Positions 8,390-18,286 are shown, counted from the stretch's first letter. The stretch: 38,056 bases of DNA from CALMEH01 sp964548225 (GCA_964548225.1 CAZJQP010000047.1:1-38056); one strand, 5' to 3'. The notes: generated from the letters alone by a model not told the origin. Program-made: numbers and translations.

Positions 8390-9295
8390 TTATTTATATT
8401 CAAAAGTGAACGGATAATCTTTCAAATGATCAATTAATCCGCCTTCTTTGAAAATAACGTCAACAGAAATATTCAGATTATATTTCCCGCGTGGCAAATC
8501 AATTTCGTCATAGGGCAAAAAGAGCGTCGTATCGTCATAAACCGCCGGATCGTAAGCCGGTTCCATTTCTTTGTAAAGCGCGAGCGTTCCGTCCGCACTC
8601 TTAAATCCGGTAGTGTTCGAATAAAGTTTGTCGCCATTGCTTTTCTCGAAATAAAGCGCAAGATACGAAGGCACGCCCTTCATTCCATAAACTTTATAAT
8701 TAATGTTAATCTTCATTCCTTTTCTGCCTCCTTCGGTTACGTTGTAATCAATCCACATTTTCTGAATTGAACCCGACATTCCGCTTGTATTTGTTTTCGG
8801 TGTAGGCGTATTATCAGGCGATTTATCGGGCGTGGGCGATTTCGTCGGCGATTTGCTCGGCGAAGTAGAAGCCGATGAAGACGGCGAAGCCGAAGGCGAA
8901 ACGGTCGGCGTAGGTTTCGGAGTGGATTTAACAAACATATTGTATCCGATAACTGCCGCGCCAGCCGAGAAAATCAAGAAAAGCACTGCCGCAACACCGC
9001 CGACAATAAGCCAAGTTTTACTTTTTTGCGGTGCAGACGGCGGAAGATTTGAAAACTGCGGCGGATTTTGAAAACCGCCCGATTGCTGTTGCGATTGTTG
9101 GAAGTTTTGCTGGAAATTGCCGCGATTACTCACTTGTGTTTCCATCGTGTTGCCGTAGTTCGATTGACCGCCGCTTAGACTGCTTCCGCCGCTGAGGTCA
9201 ACAACCATCGGCGCATCTGGAAGCGGCGTTCCGCACTGCAAACAAAACCGCATCGAATCGGCGTTATCATTATTACAAGTTGGACATTTTTTCAT
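8390..9295 (-). CDS. Zinc-ribbon, single-pass membrane protein with Ser/Thr/Pro linker
   Basis: This 301-residue protein starts with a cytoplasmic zinc ribbon (CPTCNNDNADSMRFCLQCG, residues 4-22). A Gln/Asn-rich linker follows, then a membrane helix (about residues 95-117), a long Pro/Ser/Thr-rich spacer (about 125-170) and a beta-rich external domain of about 130 residues. This order is common in Acidobacteria and resembles membrane sensors, but no ligand can be named. The purine tract at 9400-9445 lies upstream, in the space shared with the divergent sugar kinase gene. Confidence 0.65.
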   Translation of the reverse strand: MKKCPTCNNDNADSMRFCLQCGTPLPDAPMVVDLSGGSSLSGGQSNYGNTMETQVSNRGNFQQNFQQSQQQSGGFQNPPQFSNLPPSAPQKSKTWLIVGGVAAVLFLIFSAGAAVIGYNMFVKSTPKPTPTVSPSASPSSSASTSPSKSPTKSPTPDKSPDNTPTPKTNTSGMSGSIQKMWIDYNVTEGGRKGMKININYKVYGMKGVPSYLALYFEKSNGDKLYSNTTGFKSADGTLALYKEMEPAYDPAVYDDTTLFLPYDEIDLPRGKYNLNISVDVIFKEGGLIDHLKDYPFTFEYK

Positions 9296-9399
9296 TTTTT
9301 CTTTTTTATCTCCTGATTTTATAAGACAAATATTTGTGAAGAGTTTTGCCGATTATCATAGCGCAAATTTGCTTTTTTCCAAAGGCAAAAATAAGAAGT

Positions 9400-9445
9400 A
9401 AAAAGGAAAAAAAGGAAAAAGGAAAAAGGAAAAAGGAAAAAAAGG
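9400..9445. repeat. GGAAAAA-type heptamer tract
   Basis: The all-purine stretch is made of GG separated by runs of five or seven A. It is prone to replication slippage and lies between two divergent start codons, about 105 nt before the zinc-ribbon gene and about 110 nt before the sugar kinase. An effect of tract length on promoter spacing is possible but unproven. Confidence 0.7.
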
Positions 9446-9555
9446 CACAAAAGCTGTGAATTACGGAAATCAGGAGGCTGAAAAATTTGATTTTTTGCTT
9501 TTCGCTTTAACGCTTGCAGAGGGTTTTCGATTAAACTGATTTGAAAGAATTACGG

Positions 9556-11031
9556 ATGAAAAATGAGCCTCTTATTTTAGTTTTAGACATCGGAACGTCG
9601 AGCGTTCGCGCCGCGCTTTATGATTTTTCGGGAAATGTTTTGCCGGAAACTTTTGTCAAAAACGAACGACAATTAACTGCCACAGACGATGGTGGTGCGG
9701 AGATTGACGCACTCGAAGGCTTAAAGCAAATCGAAAAAGCGATTGACGATGTTTTAGGAAGAGCCGAAAAACTCAAAGGCGAAATCGAATATGTCGCGGC
9801 TTCGTCATTTTGGCACAGCCTTGTCGGAATTGACGCAAAAGGCAAACCGACAACCAAAATTTTCGGTTGGGCGGATACACGAAGCGCAGACTTTGTCGAA
9901 TCTTTACGCGAAAATTTTGATGAAACCGAAGTTCACAATCGAACCGGCGCACATTTTCATTCGAGTTTTTGGACGGCAAAACTTTTGTGGCTTCGCAAAG
10001 ATTTTCCCGATATATTCAAAAAAACCGATAAATGGATTTCGTTCAGCGATTTTCTCGCGCTGAAATTTTTCGGCGAAGCGCAAACTTCGATTTCGATGGC
10101 TTCGGCAACCGGAATTTTCGATATTCGCGCAAATGTTTGGGACGTAGATTTGTTAAAATTTTTAACAATCAAACCTGAAAATCTGCCAGAAATTGTTGCT
10201 GAAGACGCGCAAACTTTTCAATTGAACGCAAAATATCAAAAGCGTTGGGAAAGATTAAAATCTGCAAAATGGTTTCTCGCAATCGGCGACGGTGCGGCGA
10301 ATAACATCGGCGCGGGCTGTGTGAAAAAAGAAAAAGCAGCTTTGATGATCGGCACGAGCGGCGCAATGCGTGTCGCGTTTGCGGGCGAAGTTCCCGAAAA
10401 AATTCCGCACGGTTTGTGGTGCTATCGCATTGACCGCAAACGAGTTATCATCGGCGGCGCACTTTCGGACGGCGGTGGGCTTTATCGTTGGTTGAAAGAT
10501 AATCTGAAATTAAACGGAACAGACGACGAAATCGAAGACAAAATTTCGCAAAACGCGCCCGATTCGCACGGTTTAACATTTCTGCCGTTTCTCGCGGGCG
10601 AACGTTCGACAGGTTACAACGAAACAGCACACGGCGCGATTTTAGGTTTGAAAACTGCGACGGATTCGATTGATATTGTCCAAGCCGCTCTCGAATCCGT
10701 TGCATATCGTTTCGCCGAAATTTATGACAGATTAAACGAAGTCTGCAAAATCCGCGAAATCATCGCCAGCGGCGGCGCACTCCGCGAATCGCCCGTCTGG
10801 ACGCAAATTATTTCCGACGTTTTAGCGCAAAATCTAAACTTGCCCGAAACCCGCGAAGCATCTTCCCGCGGCGCGGTTTTGCTTGCTCTCGAAATGATTG
10901 GCAAAATAGAAAGTATCGAAAATCTGAAAACGCCGAAAGGTCAAGGATTTAAGTTCGATAAAAAACGAAACGCGATTTACCGAAAAGTGCGGGAGAGACA
11001 CAAGAAGTTTTATAATCTTTTATTGAAGTAA
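9556..11031 (+). CDS. FGGY-family carbohydrate kinase (gluconokinase/xylulokinase-like)
   Basis: This is an ATP-dependent sugar kinase of about 491 residues in the actin-like FGGY fold. The N-terminal phosphate-binding motif is LVLDIGTSSVRAALYD, and the C-terminal half shows MIGTSGAMR, GGALSDGG and ASGGALRESPVW. It resembles gluconate kinases of this family, but the substrate is not certain. Transketolase nearby makes a pentose-phosphate role reasonable. ATG 9556 is preferred over the in-frame TTG at 9541 because the family motif follows at the usual distance. The stop overlaps the ATG at 11031 (TAATG). Confidence 0.82.
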   Translation: MKNEPLILVLDIGTSSVRAALYDFSGNVLPETFVKNERQLTATDDGGAEIDALEGLKQIEKAIDDVLGRAEKLKGEIEYVAASSFWHSLVGIDAKGKPTTKIFGWADTRSADFVESLRENFDETEVHNRTGAHFHSSFWTAKLLWLRKDFPDIFKKTDKWISFSDFLALKFFGEAQTSISMASATGIFDIRANVWDVDLLKFLTIKPENLPEIVAEDAQTFQLNAKYQKRWERLKSAKWFLAIGDGAANNIGAGCVKKEKAALMIGTSGAMRVAFAGEVPEKIPHGLWCYRIDRKRVIIGGALSDGGGLYRWLKDNLKLNGTDDEIEDKISQNAPDSHGLTFLPFLAGERSTGYNETAHGAILGLKTATDSIDIVQAALESVAYRFAEIYDRLNEVCKIREIIASGGALRESPVWTQIISDVLAQNLNLPETREASSRGAVLLALEMIGKIESIENLKTPKGQGFKFDKKRNAIYRKVRERHKKFYNLLLK

Positions 11032-11066
11032 TGGTTTATTCGACTAAAATTTTGGAAGGAAACATA

Positions 11067-12068
11067 ATGAAAAAACTATTTCCGCTAATTGCAATTTTGC
11101 TGTTTTTTGTAGGAGCGAAAGCTCAAACTAACACCAAAAAACAATTTCCAGTAGGCGAAAAATGTCAATCGGTAATGAAAGAGTTGACTGATTTACATCA
11201 ACGCACAGTTAAATTTTTTAACGAGAAAAATTATGACGAAGCCTTGCCATTAGCCAAACAAATGTCCGAAATCGCCGAAGCAAATTGTATAGAAGCAAAG
11301 GACAAACGGCTTATGCTGGCGATAAATGTTGCGGATATACAAATCAAACGCGGAAAAAAAATAGAAGCGCAAAAAATTTATGACAAAAATCTTGCTCTCG
11401 CTGCCGAAGTTCACGGGGAAAACAACATTAATTTCAACAATTATGTAGATTTTTTGATAAAACTTTCGATTGATGAAGTTAGCAATGAAAAATTCGAGCA
11501 ATATGCTTTAAAGAGTATCGAAGTCAAAGTAAATGTTTTCGGAAAAGAAAGCTACGAAGTTGCAAAAGAACTTTTGAGAATGGCGATTTTTTATAGAAGA
11601 GGAAAAAACTTTGAAAAAGCCGAACTGTATTATTTAGAAGCTATAGCTATTAGCGACAAATCAGCGTCCAAGGAAAATATTCAAAAACTTTCAATAATTA
11701 ATCAATACCGCGCTTATCTAATTGATCGTTACGGCGAAAAAGAAGGTGGCAAAAAATCGGACGAGTTTATGAAAAATCGGACACAAGCTTATACAACCTC
11801 TGACAATCAGCGTGTTTTGAACGGAATGGCGACCAAATTAATTAAGCCTGAGTATCCGTCAGATGCTTTTATGATGAAAGCAAGCGGTAAAGTAGAAGTT
11901 GAAGTAACGATTGGAGGAGATGGAAAAGTTACAAAAGCAAAAGCAATTTCGGGGCATCCATTTTTAAGACAGCCTTGTGAACAAGCTGCCAAAGCATCAA
12001 CTTTTTTACCGTCATATATTGATGGCAAGCCGATTATCGTAACAGGAATAATAGTTTATAATTTTTAG
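11067..12068 (+). CDS. Secreted TPR protein with C-terminal TonB domain
   Basis: This 333-residue protein has a signal peptide (MKKLFPLIAILLFFVGAKAQ), a helical TPR-like region (about residues 30-230) and a C-terminal TonB_C domain (about 250-333). The TonB part includes KPEYPSDAFMMKASGKVEVE and ends in the beta strand ITGIIVYNF-like pattern. Proteins of this form are common in Acidobacteria and Bacteroidota and probably act in the periplasm; the partner is unknown. The in-frame ATG at 11031 overlaps the kinase stop. ATG 11067 is chosen because it has the site GGAAGGAAAC and directly starts the signal peptide. Confidence 0.75.
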   Translation: MKKLFPLIAILLFFVGAKAQTNTKKQFPVGEKCQSVMKELTDLHQRTVKFFNEKNYDEALPLAKQMSEIAEANCIEAKDKRLMLAINVADIQIKRGKKIEAQKIYDKNLALAAEVHGENNINFNNYVDFLIKLSIDEVSNEKFEQYALKSIEVKVNVFGKESYEVAKELLRMAIFYRRGKNFEKAELYYLEAIAISDKSASKENIQKLSIINQYRAYLIDRYGEKEGGKKSDEFMKNRTQAYTTSDNQRVLNGMATKLIKPEYPSDAFMMKASGKVEVEVTIGGDGKVTKAKAISGHPFLRQPCEQAAKASTFLPSYIDGKPIIVTGIIVYNF

Positions 12069-12092
12069 CAAATACTATAAAAACAAAATAAA

Positions 12093-14102
12093 ATGACAAA
12101 AAATATTGACCAACTTTGTATTAACACGATCAGAACTTTATCGCTCGATGCGATTCAGAAGGCGAATTCGGGGCATCCGGGACTTCCGCTCGGAATGGCT
12201 CCGACGGCTTATATTTTGTGGACGAAGTTTATGCGCCACAATCCGAAAAATCCGAAGTGGTTTAACCGCGACAGATTTTTGCTTTCCGCCGGACACGGTT
12301 CGATGCTGATCTATTCGCTTTTGCATCTGACGGGTTATGATTTGTCGCTCGACGAACTCAAAAATTTTCGTCAGCTTCATTCAAAAACTGCCGGACATCC
12401 CGAAAATATTTTAACTCCGGGCGTTGAAATCACGACCGGACCGCTCGGACAAGGTTTTGCGAACGGTGTCGGAATGGGAATCGCGCAAAAACATCTCGAA
12501 GCATTGTTTAATCGAAAAGGCTTCAATGTCATTGACCATTTTATTTACTGCATCTGTTCGGACGGTGATTTGATGGAAGGTGTAAGTTATGAATCTGCTT
12601 CGCTTGCAGGACATTTGAAACTCGATAATTTAATTTATCTTTACGACGACAACAAAATTACGATTGACGGCTCGACCGATTTGGCTTTTACCGAAGACGT
12701 TACAAAACGCTTTGAAGCGTGCGGCTGGCACGTTTCGGAAGTTGCGGACGGAAATGATTTAAGGGCGATTGAAAAGGCAATCAAAGAAGCGCAAAAAATC
12801 AAAGACAAACCGAAATTGATTCGCGTTAAAACGATTATCGGCTTCGGAATGCCAAAAGCGGGAACGTCGAAAGCGCATTCGGACGCGCCGGGCGAAGATG
12901 CCGTGAAGGAAACGAAACGAAACTTGGGAATGCCCGAAGATAAAACTTTCTACATTCCGAAAGAAGTTTCCGCGCATTTCCGCGAAGCCGTCAAAAACGG
13001 TGCAAAACTCGAAAAAGATTGGGAAGCGTTAGTCAAAAAATACGAAAAGGAATTTCCCGACTTAGGAAAAACTCTTAAAGATACGCGAAAAAACGAATTG
13101 CCGAAGGATTGGGAAAAATCTCTGCCGACATTTGACGGCGTTGAAGCCAAAGCGACCCGCGCATATTCGGGCGAAATTATCAACGCGATTGCCGCGGCAA
13201 TTCCGCAGATGATCGGCGGTTCGGCTGATCTTGCGCCGTCAAACAACACGATGATTAAGGATTCGACCGATTTTCAGTTCGGCAAATACGAAGGTCGAAA
13301 TCTGCATTACGGCATCCGCGAACACGCGATGGGCGCGGCGATGAACGGAATGGCACTTTACGGAAGCGTGATTCCTTACGGCGGAACTTTTCAAACATTT
13401 TCGGATTATATGCGCCCGACGATTCGCCTTGCCGCGCTGTCGCATATTCAAACAATTTTCGTTTTCACGCACGATTCAATAGGTTTGGGCGAAGACGGTC
13501 CGACGCATCAATCTGTCGAACATCTCGCCGCTCTACGCGCAATTCCGAATCTCGCCGTCATTCGCCCGTGCGACGCGCACGAAACCCGCGAAGCGTGGCG
13601 AGCCGCGCTTTTGCGAAATAATGCGCCGACCGCGTTTGCTTTTTCACGTCAAAAAGTCGCGCTGATTGACCGCAAAAAATTCGCCGACGCAAAAGGTTTG
13701 CACAAAGGCGCGTATATTTTAGCCGAAGCCGAAAATAAAAAAGGCAAAAAAGCCGTGCCGAAATTGCTGATTATTGCGACAGGTTCGGAAGTCGGTCTGG
13801 CAATGGAAGCGCGTGAAAAACTAAACGCTTCGGGAACTCCGACGCGCGTCGTTTCGATGCCTTGCTGGGAATTTTTCGACGAACAATCCGAAGCCTACAA
13901 AGAATCGGTTTTACCGAAAAGTCTGAAAGCGCGTCTGGCAATCGAAGCCGGAGTTTCGCAAGGCTGGGCAAAATACGTCGGACTCGAAGGCGACACCTTA
14001 ACCGTTGACAAATTCGGTGCAAGCGCACCCGCCGAAGACGTTTTCCGCGAATACGGTTTTACGGTCGAGAATGTTTTGAAGAAAGCGAAAAATTTAACAT
14101 AA
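12093..14102 (+). CDS. tkt: Transketolase
   Basis: The thiamine-diphosphate enzyme transfers two-carbon ketol units in the non-oxidative pentose phosphate pathway. At 669 residues it has the typical bacterial length. It shows the N-terminal signature SLDAIQKANSGHPGLPLGMAP, the ThDP/Mg motif SDGDLMEGVSYES with YDDNKITIDG, the pyrimidine-domain block RNLHYGIREHAMGAAMNG, and the C-terminal regulatory domain ending near VENVLKKA. It stands 24 nt after the TonB-domain gene. Downstream is the CRISPR island, so tkt marks the left border of the conserved backbone. Confidence 0.95.
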   Translation: MTKNIDQLCINTIRTLSLDAIQKANSGHPGLPLGMAPTAYILWTKFMRHNPKNPKWFNRDRFLLSAGHGSMLIYSLLHLTGYDLSLDELKNFRQLHSKTAGHPENILTPGVEITTGPLGQGFANGVGMGIAQKHLEALFNRKGFNVIDHFIYCICSDGDLMEGVSYESASLAGHLKLDNLIYLYDDNKITIDGSTDLAFTEDVTKRFEACGWHVSEVADGNDLRAIEKAIKEAQKIKDKPKLIRVKTIIGFGMPKAGTSKAHSDAPGEDAVKETKRNLGMPEDKTFYIPKEVSAHFREAVKNGAKLEKDWEALVKKYEKEFPDLGKTLKDTRKNELPKDWEKSLPTFDGVEAKATRAYSGEIINAIAAAIPQMIGGSADLAPSNNTMIKDSTDFQFGKYEGRNLHYGIREHAMGAAMNGMALYGSVIPYGGTFQTFSDYMRPTIRLAALSHIQTIFVFTHDSIGLGEDGPTHQSVEHLAALRAIPNLAVIRPCDAHETREAWRAALLRNNAPTAFAFSRQKVALIDRKKFADAKGLHKGAYILAEAENKKGKKAVPKLLIIATGSEVGLAMEAREKLNASGTPTRVVSMPCWEFFDEQSEAYKESVLPKSLKARLAIEAGVSQGWAKYVGLEGDTLTVDKFGASAPAEDVFREYGFTVENVLKKAKNLT

Positions 14103-14142
14103 GTGGGTAAGCTCAGCTTTATCCAAAATTGATATTTGAAAA

Positions 14143-14212
14143 CAGTTCACAAGACAGGGAAGTTTCAAGTATTTTGACCAAGAAATCCGAAAACTATATG
14201 CCTTGTGAACTG
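14143..14212. repeat. 11-bp inverted repeat upstream of the transposase remnant
   Basis: CAGTTCACAAG at 14143-14153 and its exact complement CTTGTGAACTG at 14202-14212 flank 48 nt with no gene. It sits between tkt and the broken transposase. It may be a leftover end of the insertion element or a tkt terminator; neither has a supporting T-run. Confidence 0.4.
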
Positions 14213-14231
14213 ATGAATTTTGTTATAGTAT

Positions 14232-14522
14232 TTGCCTCGCTTAAGTCCTGTGCCGATTTTTCAAAGAGTCAAAGTTTTGCTCGTCGGAGCAATTCTGTTG
14301 CCTGCTTCGAGAACCGTTACCAACGCTCTGCGAGTGATGGGATTGAGCGGGGAAAAACATTTTCAGCAATTTCATCGAGTATTGAATTGCGCTGAGTGGA
14401 GTTGTTTGAACGGTTCACGGATTTTGTTAAAACTGCTGCTCAAAGTCTTTCAAATTAGAAATGAAATAGTGATTGGATTTGATGATCATTTAGAACGCCG
14501 ACGCGGGAATCGGAAAAAATAA
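14232..14522 (+). pseudogene. Truncated transposase, IS701-like (DDE_5-type) N-terminus
   Basis: About 96 codons remain of a transposase that normally has about 400. The stretch VKVLLVGAILLPASRTVTNA, ALRVMGLSGEKHFQQFHRVL and IGFDDHLERRRG is the conserved N-terminal part of the IS701-like transposases, including the first catalytic Asp region (GFDD). The frame ends in TAA at 14520-14522, only 20 nt before the first CRISPR repeat, and everything after the ERRRG motif is missing. An in-frame TAG just upstream leaves only a TTG start. It is a dead remnant, cut off at the trailer end of the array. Confidence 0.75.
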
Positions 14523-14542
14523 ACTGCCAATAAAGGGAACTT

Positions 14543-17500
14543 GCTTCAATCCGCTTTGAGCGCGAAGTGTCCGCCAATACAAGATGCTATTAAAGCTGAT
14601 GTGGCAGTATAAGTTTCAATCCGCTTTGAGCGCGAAGTGTCCGCCAATCAGATAATTTAACAAAGCGGGTTTGTCTATCAGTTTCAATCCGCTTTGAGCG
14701 CGAAGTGTCCGCCAATTTTGTGCTACCAGAAAGACCGTCAACCCTTATGGTTTCAATCCGCTTTGAGCGCGAAGTGTCCGCCAATCTTGCTATCGCTATT
14801 GGTTCGGTTGTGCTGTGGGTGTTTCAATCCGCTTTGAGCGCGAAGTGTCCGCCAATCAGGACACAAACAAAATGACAAATTTACAAAATTCGAGTGTTTC
14901 AATCCGCTTTGAGCGCGAAGTGTCCGCCAATGAACAATGGCGCAAACAGTATCAGACCGCCGATTGGTTTCAATCCGCTTTGAGCGCGAAGTGTCCGCCA
15001 ATTTAGTAATGCAATCTGCAAAACAGACGAAATTAAACGTTTCAATCCGCTTTGAGCGCGAAGTGTCCGCCAATATTGACGGGGGATAAAAATTTATGGA
15101 AGCTGTAAAAGTTTCAATCCGCTTTGAGCGCGAAGTGTCCGCCAATCAGAACCGACGGCAGTTGTTTAAGTGTGGATTTAGTTTCAATCCGCTTTGAGCG
15201 CGAAGTGTCCGCCAATACAACAACGGCAACGAAAACGGCAACACCCCTTTTGTTTCAATCCGCTTTGAGCGCGAAGTGTCCGCCAATTCATTATCGGAGC
15301 CCTCGTGGCTCAGATGGGCGAACGGTTTCAATCCGCTTTGAGCGCGAAGTGTCCGCCAATGCGAACGAGCGTTGTTCAACAACGCTCCGGTCAAGGTTTC
15401 AATCCGCTTTGAGCGCGAAGTGTCCGCCAATTCTGACTGGTTTCAAGATAAACTAAGTGCGAATACGTTTCAATCCGCTTTGAGCGCGAAGTGTCCGCCA
15501 ATACTATTGGGTTGCGATATTTGGGCGAAGCTGTTACGGTTTCAATCCGCTTTGAGCGCGAAGTGTCCGCCAATGCAACGGCAGAATGCCATTGCCTTAG
15601 CTAAAACCGCTTTAGTTTCAATCCGCTTTGAGCGCGAAGTGTCCGCCAATGCAGAGAGCGGTCTCAATTATTCGTTTCTGAAAGAGTTTCAATCCGCTTT
15701 GAGCGCGAAGTGTCCGCCAATGCGGTTAATTGTGGTTCTGGTTGCAGAACTTTTAGTTTCAATCCGCTTTGAGCGCGAAGTGTCCGCCAATTCTTTGACT
15801 GATTTGCTGTTCTCGCATTCCGTCCGGTTTCAATCCGCTTTGAGCGCGAAGTGTCCGCCAATACTTCAAGTTTTTCATTTAAAGAAGGGAAATATCGTTT
15901 CAATCCGCTTTGAGCGCGAAGTGTCCGCCAATGATAAAATTTGCAGAAGGATTTCTACCGACTTACGTTTCAATCCGCTTTGAGCGCGAAGTGTCCGCCA
16001 ATTTATTGCCAGAGAAAAATTTATCTCGCATATAAATCAGTTTCAATCCGCTTTGAGCGCGAAGTGTCCGCCAATTATTATTTCATTCTTCCAGCGTCGC
16101 GGGACTAACAGTTTCAATCCGCTTTGAGCGCGAAGTGTCCGCCAATACTGTTATCACCCGACTATCAAAGTTTTTTGATAGTTTCAATCCGCTTTGAGCG
16201 CGAAGTGTCCGCCAATTCAACAGCGCATACCCCTACTTAACAAACAGTTATAGTTTCAATCCGCTTTGAGCGCGAAGTGTCCGCCAATCTAGTGACGGAT
16301 TCAAAGGTTAACAAAATCATTTTGTTTCAATCCGCTTTGAGCGCGAAGTGTCCGCCAATCTAAAGCCGATTTCGAGTCAGACAGAGATTTGTGTTTCAAT
16401 CCGCTTTGAGCGCGAAGTGTCCGCCAATTTAGTTCAAAAAGGTAAAGCACCGTTTGAAATCAGTTTCAATCCGCTTTGAGCGCGAAGTGTCCGCCAATTT
16501 CACGACTTATTGCGAAGGTCGTAGACGGTTTCAATCCGCTTTGAGCGCGAAGTGTCCGCCAATTTTCCGACGAGGGCAAGCTCATCCAGTCGTGTTGTTT
16601 CAATCCGCTTTGAGCGCGAAGTGTCCGCCAATGCGAAGTCAGGATGGCATCGTCTTGCGCGGATAGTTTCAATCCGCTTTGAGCGCGAAGTGTCCGCCAA
16701 TTTATCAAGCCACGCCACCATTTCTTGTTGCTTTGGAAAGTTTCAATCCGCTTTGAGCGCGAAGTGTCCGCCAATTTTGAAGGCTACGGAGCCAAGCCGA
16801 AGACGCAGCGTTTCAATCCGCTTTGAGCGCGAAGTGTCCGCCAATGTATTCAGCCACCGACCACGGAAACCGTAAACACTGTTTCAATCCGCTTTGAGCG
16901 CGAAGTGTCCGCCAATGGAAGATCGTTCACTACCACCCAGAATTTCGGTTTCAATCCGCTTTGAGCGCGAAGTGTCCGCCAATGTGTTAAACAGAACCGT
17001 TGAAAGCGTGTGGGATGGTTTCAATCCGCTTTGAGCGCGAAGTGTCCGCCAATTTAATTGTGCGGAAACAACTTCAACGAGGTGTCTTTCAGTTTCAATC
17101 CGCTTTGAGCGCGAAGTGTCCGCCAATTTAACAAGTCTAACCTGCCAACAGGCGAACCGCACGTTTCAATCCGCTTTGAGCGCGAAGTGTCCGCCAATGG
17201 TTCAAGCGGCTTTCCAGTGCTCAAAAGCTTTAGTTTCAATCCGCTTTGAGCGCGAAGTGTCCGCCAATACTGGCTCGGGTGCTGTTGCTCTGGTAACAGA
17301 TGGGTTTCAATCCGCTTTGAGCGCGAAGTGTCCGCCAATTCTGGTTGTGGAACAGCAATGTCCCTGCTGGAATTGTTTCAATCCGCTTTGAGCGCGAAGT
17401 GTCCGCCAATTTGTCTTATATGATAGAAAAAACTTAGGAGGAAAAGGTTTCAATCCGCTTTGAGCGCGAAGTGTCCGCCAATACACTGGGCGGCACTGGC

Positions 17501-17986
17501 GTAGAAGCGCGACTATGGGTTTCAATCCGCTTTGAGCGCGAAGTGTCCGCCAATCGGCGTTTATTCGTGGAATGTTTGGTGGGACGATTATTATCGTTTC
17601 AATCCGCTTTGAGCGCGAAGTGTCCGCCAATCTAAATCCACCGCCTGAGCGATTTACAACTGCATAAGTTTCAATCCGCTTTGAGCGCGAAGTGTCCGCC
17701 AATCGTCGGAGAGCGTCGCAACGATGACGGCGACATGGTTTCAATCCGCTTTGAGCGCGAAGTGTCCGCCAATAGGTCTTTGAAGACAAAGAAGACCGCA
17801 CAGAATACGTTTCAATCCGCTTTGAGCGCGAAGTGTCCGCCAATTTTATGGCGGACTACGTTACTGAGATTTCGGTGCGAGTTTCAATCCGCTTTGAGCG
17901 CGAAGTGTCCGCCAATGATTTATCGAAAAAGCAAGCCGCGTTCAAAGCTAGTTTCAATCCGCTTTGAGCGCGAAGTGTCCGCCAAT
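14543..17986 (-). CRISPR. CRISPR array, 49 repeats of 36 bp and 48 spacers
   Basis: By plus-strand reading the 36-bp repeat begins GTTTCAATCCGC and ends GTGTCCGCCAAT. Read on the minus strand it starts ATTGGCGGACAC and ends in GGATTGAAAC, the classic 3' end that gives an ATTGAAAC crRNA handle, so transcription is inferred to be on the minus strand. I counted 49 copies (first at 14543, last at 17951) and spacers of 29 to 41 nt, mostly 34-36. The only variant copy seen is the leftmost one (C for T at its second base). This fits the old, trailer end of the array, with the leader at 17987 next to cas2. The even spacing and irregular spacer lengths suit type III or type I. Confidence 0.98.
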
Positions 17987-18286
17987 AGCTGAGTATATAA
18001 CCCTTGCGAACACAGTAACTTAAACTACCTTTTTTACGAACCCCAAGTTTTAACATTGGCGGACACTCTTTTTGTAGCATAAAACAACACCTAAGTCCAA
18101 CAGAATCAACGAGTGCGAGCGATTCGGGTTTTCCGGTTTTGGTGATTGTATTTAACATCTATTTATTCAACAACTTAAAGGCAATGTGTGGCATTTTGAC
18201 TCAAATCAGCGTGAGATTCGCGGAAAACTTGCTCGAATATTTCGTTAATTCTATATTTTACAATAGCTTACGCGCTCCATTTTTTT
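17987..18286 (-). promoter_or_regulatory. Putative CRISPR leader
   Basis: The 300 nt between cas2 and the array carry no gene and are AT-rich with long A/T runs. The position next to the youngest-looking, perfect repeat and to cas2 fits a leader that holds the array promoter and the integration site. Nearest the array the minus-strand sequence is GGGTTATATACTCAGCT, which has a TATA-like -10 element. A partial repeat in inverted orientation lies at 18055-18067. Confidence 0.6.
18055..18067 (+). repeat. Inverted partial repeat (ATTGGCGGACACT) inside the leader
   Basis: Thirteen nucleotides equal the 5' end of the crRNA-oriented repeat but lie on the opposite strand from the array's repeats, 69 nt from the first repeat. 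In a leader transcript this stretch would be complementary to the 5' part of every repeat. Confidence 0.7.

Noticed and set aside
14590..17992. Many open frames on both strands inside the array, with repeated peptides such as SIRFEREVSAN and ADTSRSKRIET
   Set aside because: They are translations of the 36-bp CRISPR repeat, which happens to lack stop codons in several frames, so they are not genes.
18055..18067. Reading the inverted partial repeat as a tracrRNA anti-repeat of a type II system
   Set aside because: No cas9 is present, the match is only 13 nt, and the repeat end and the neighbours point to type III, so only a weaker regulatory idea is kept.
17856..18158. A 100-codon minus-strand frame across the leader and the first repeats
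   Set aside because: Its end is repeat sequence, the rest shows no family features, and it lies where the leader is expected.
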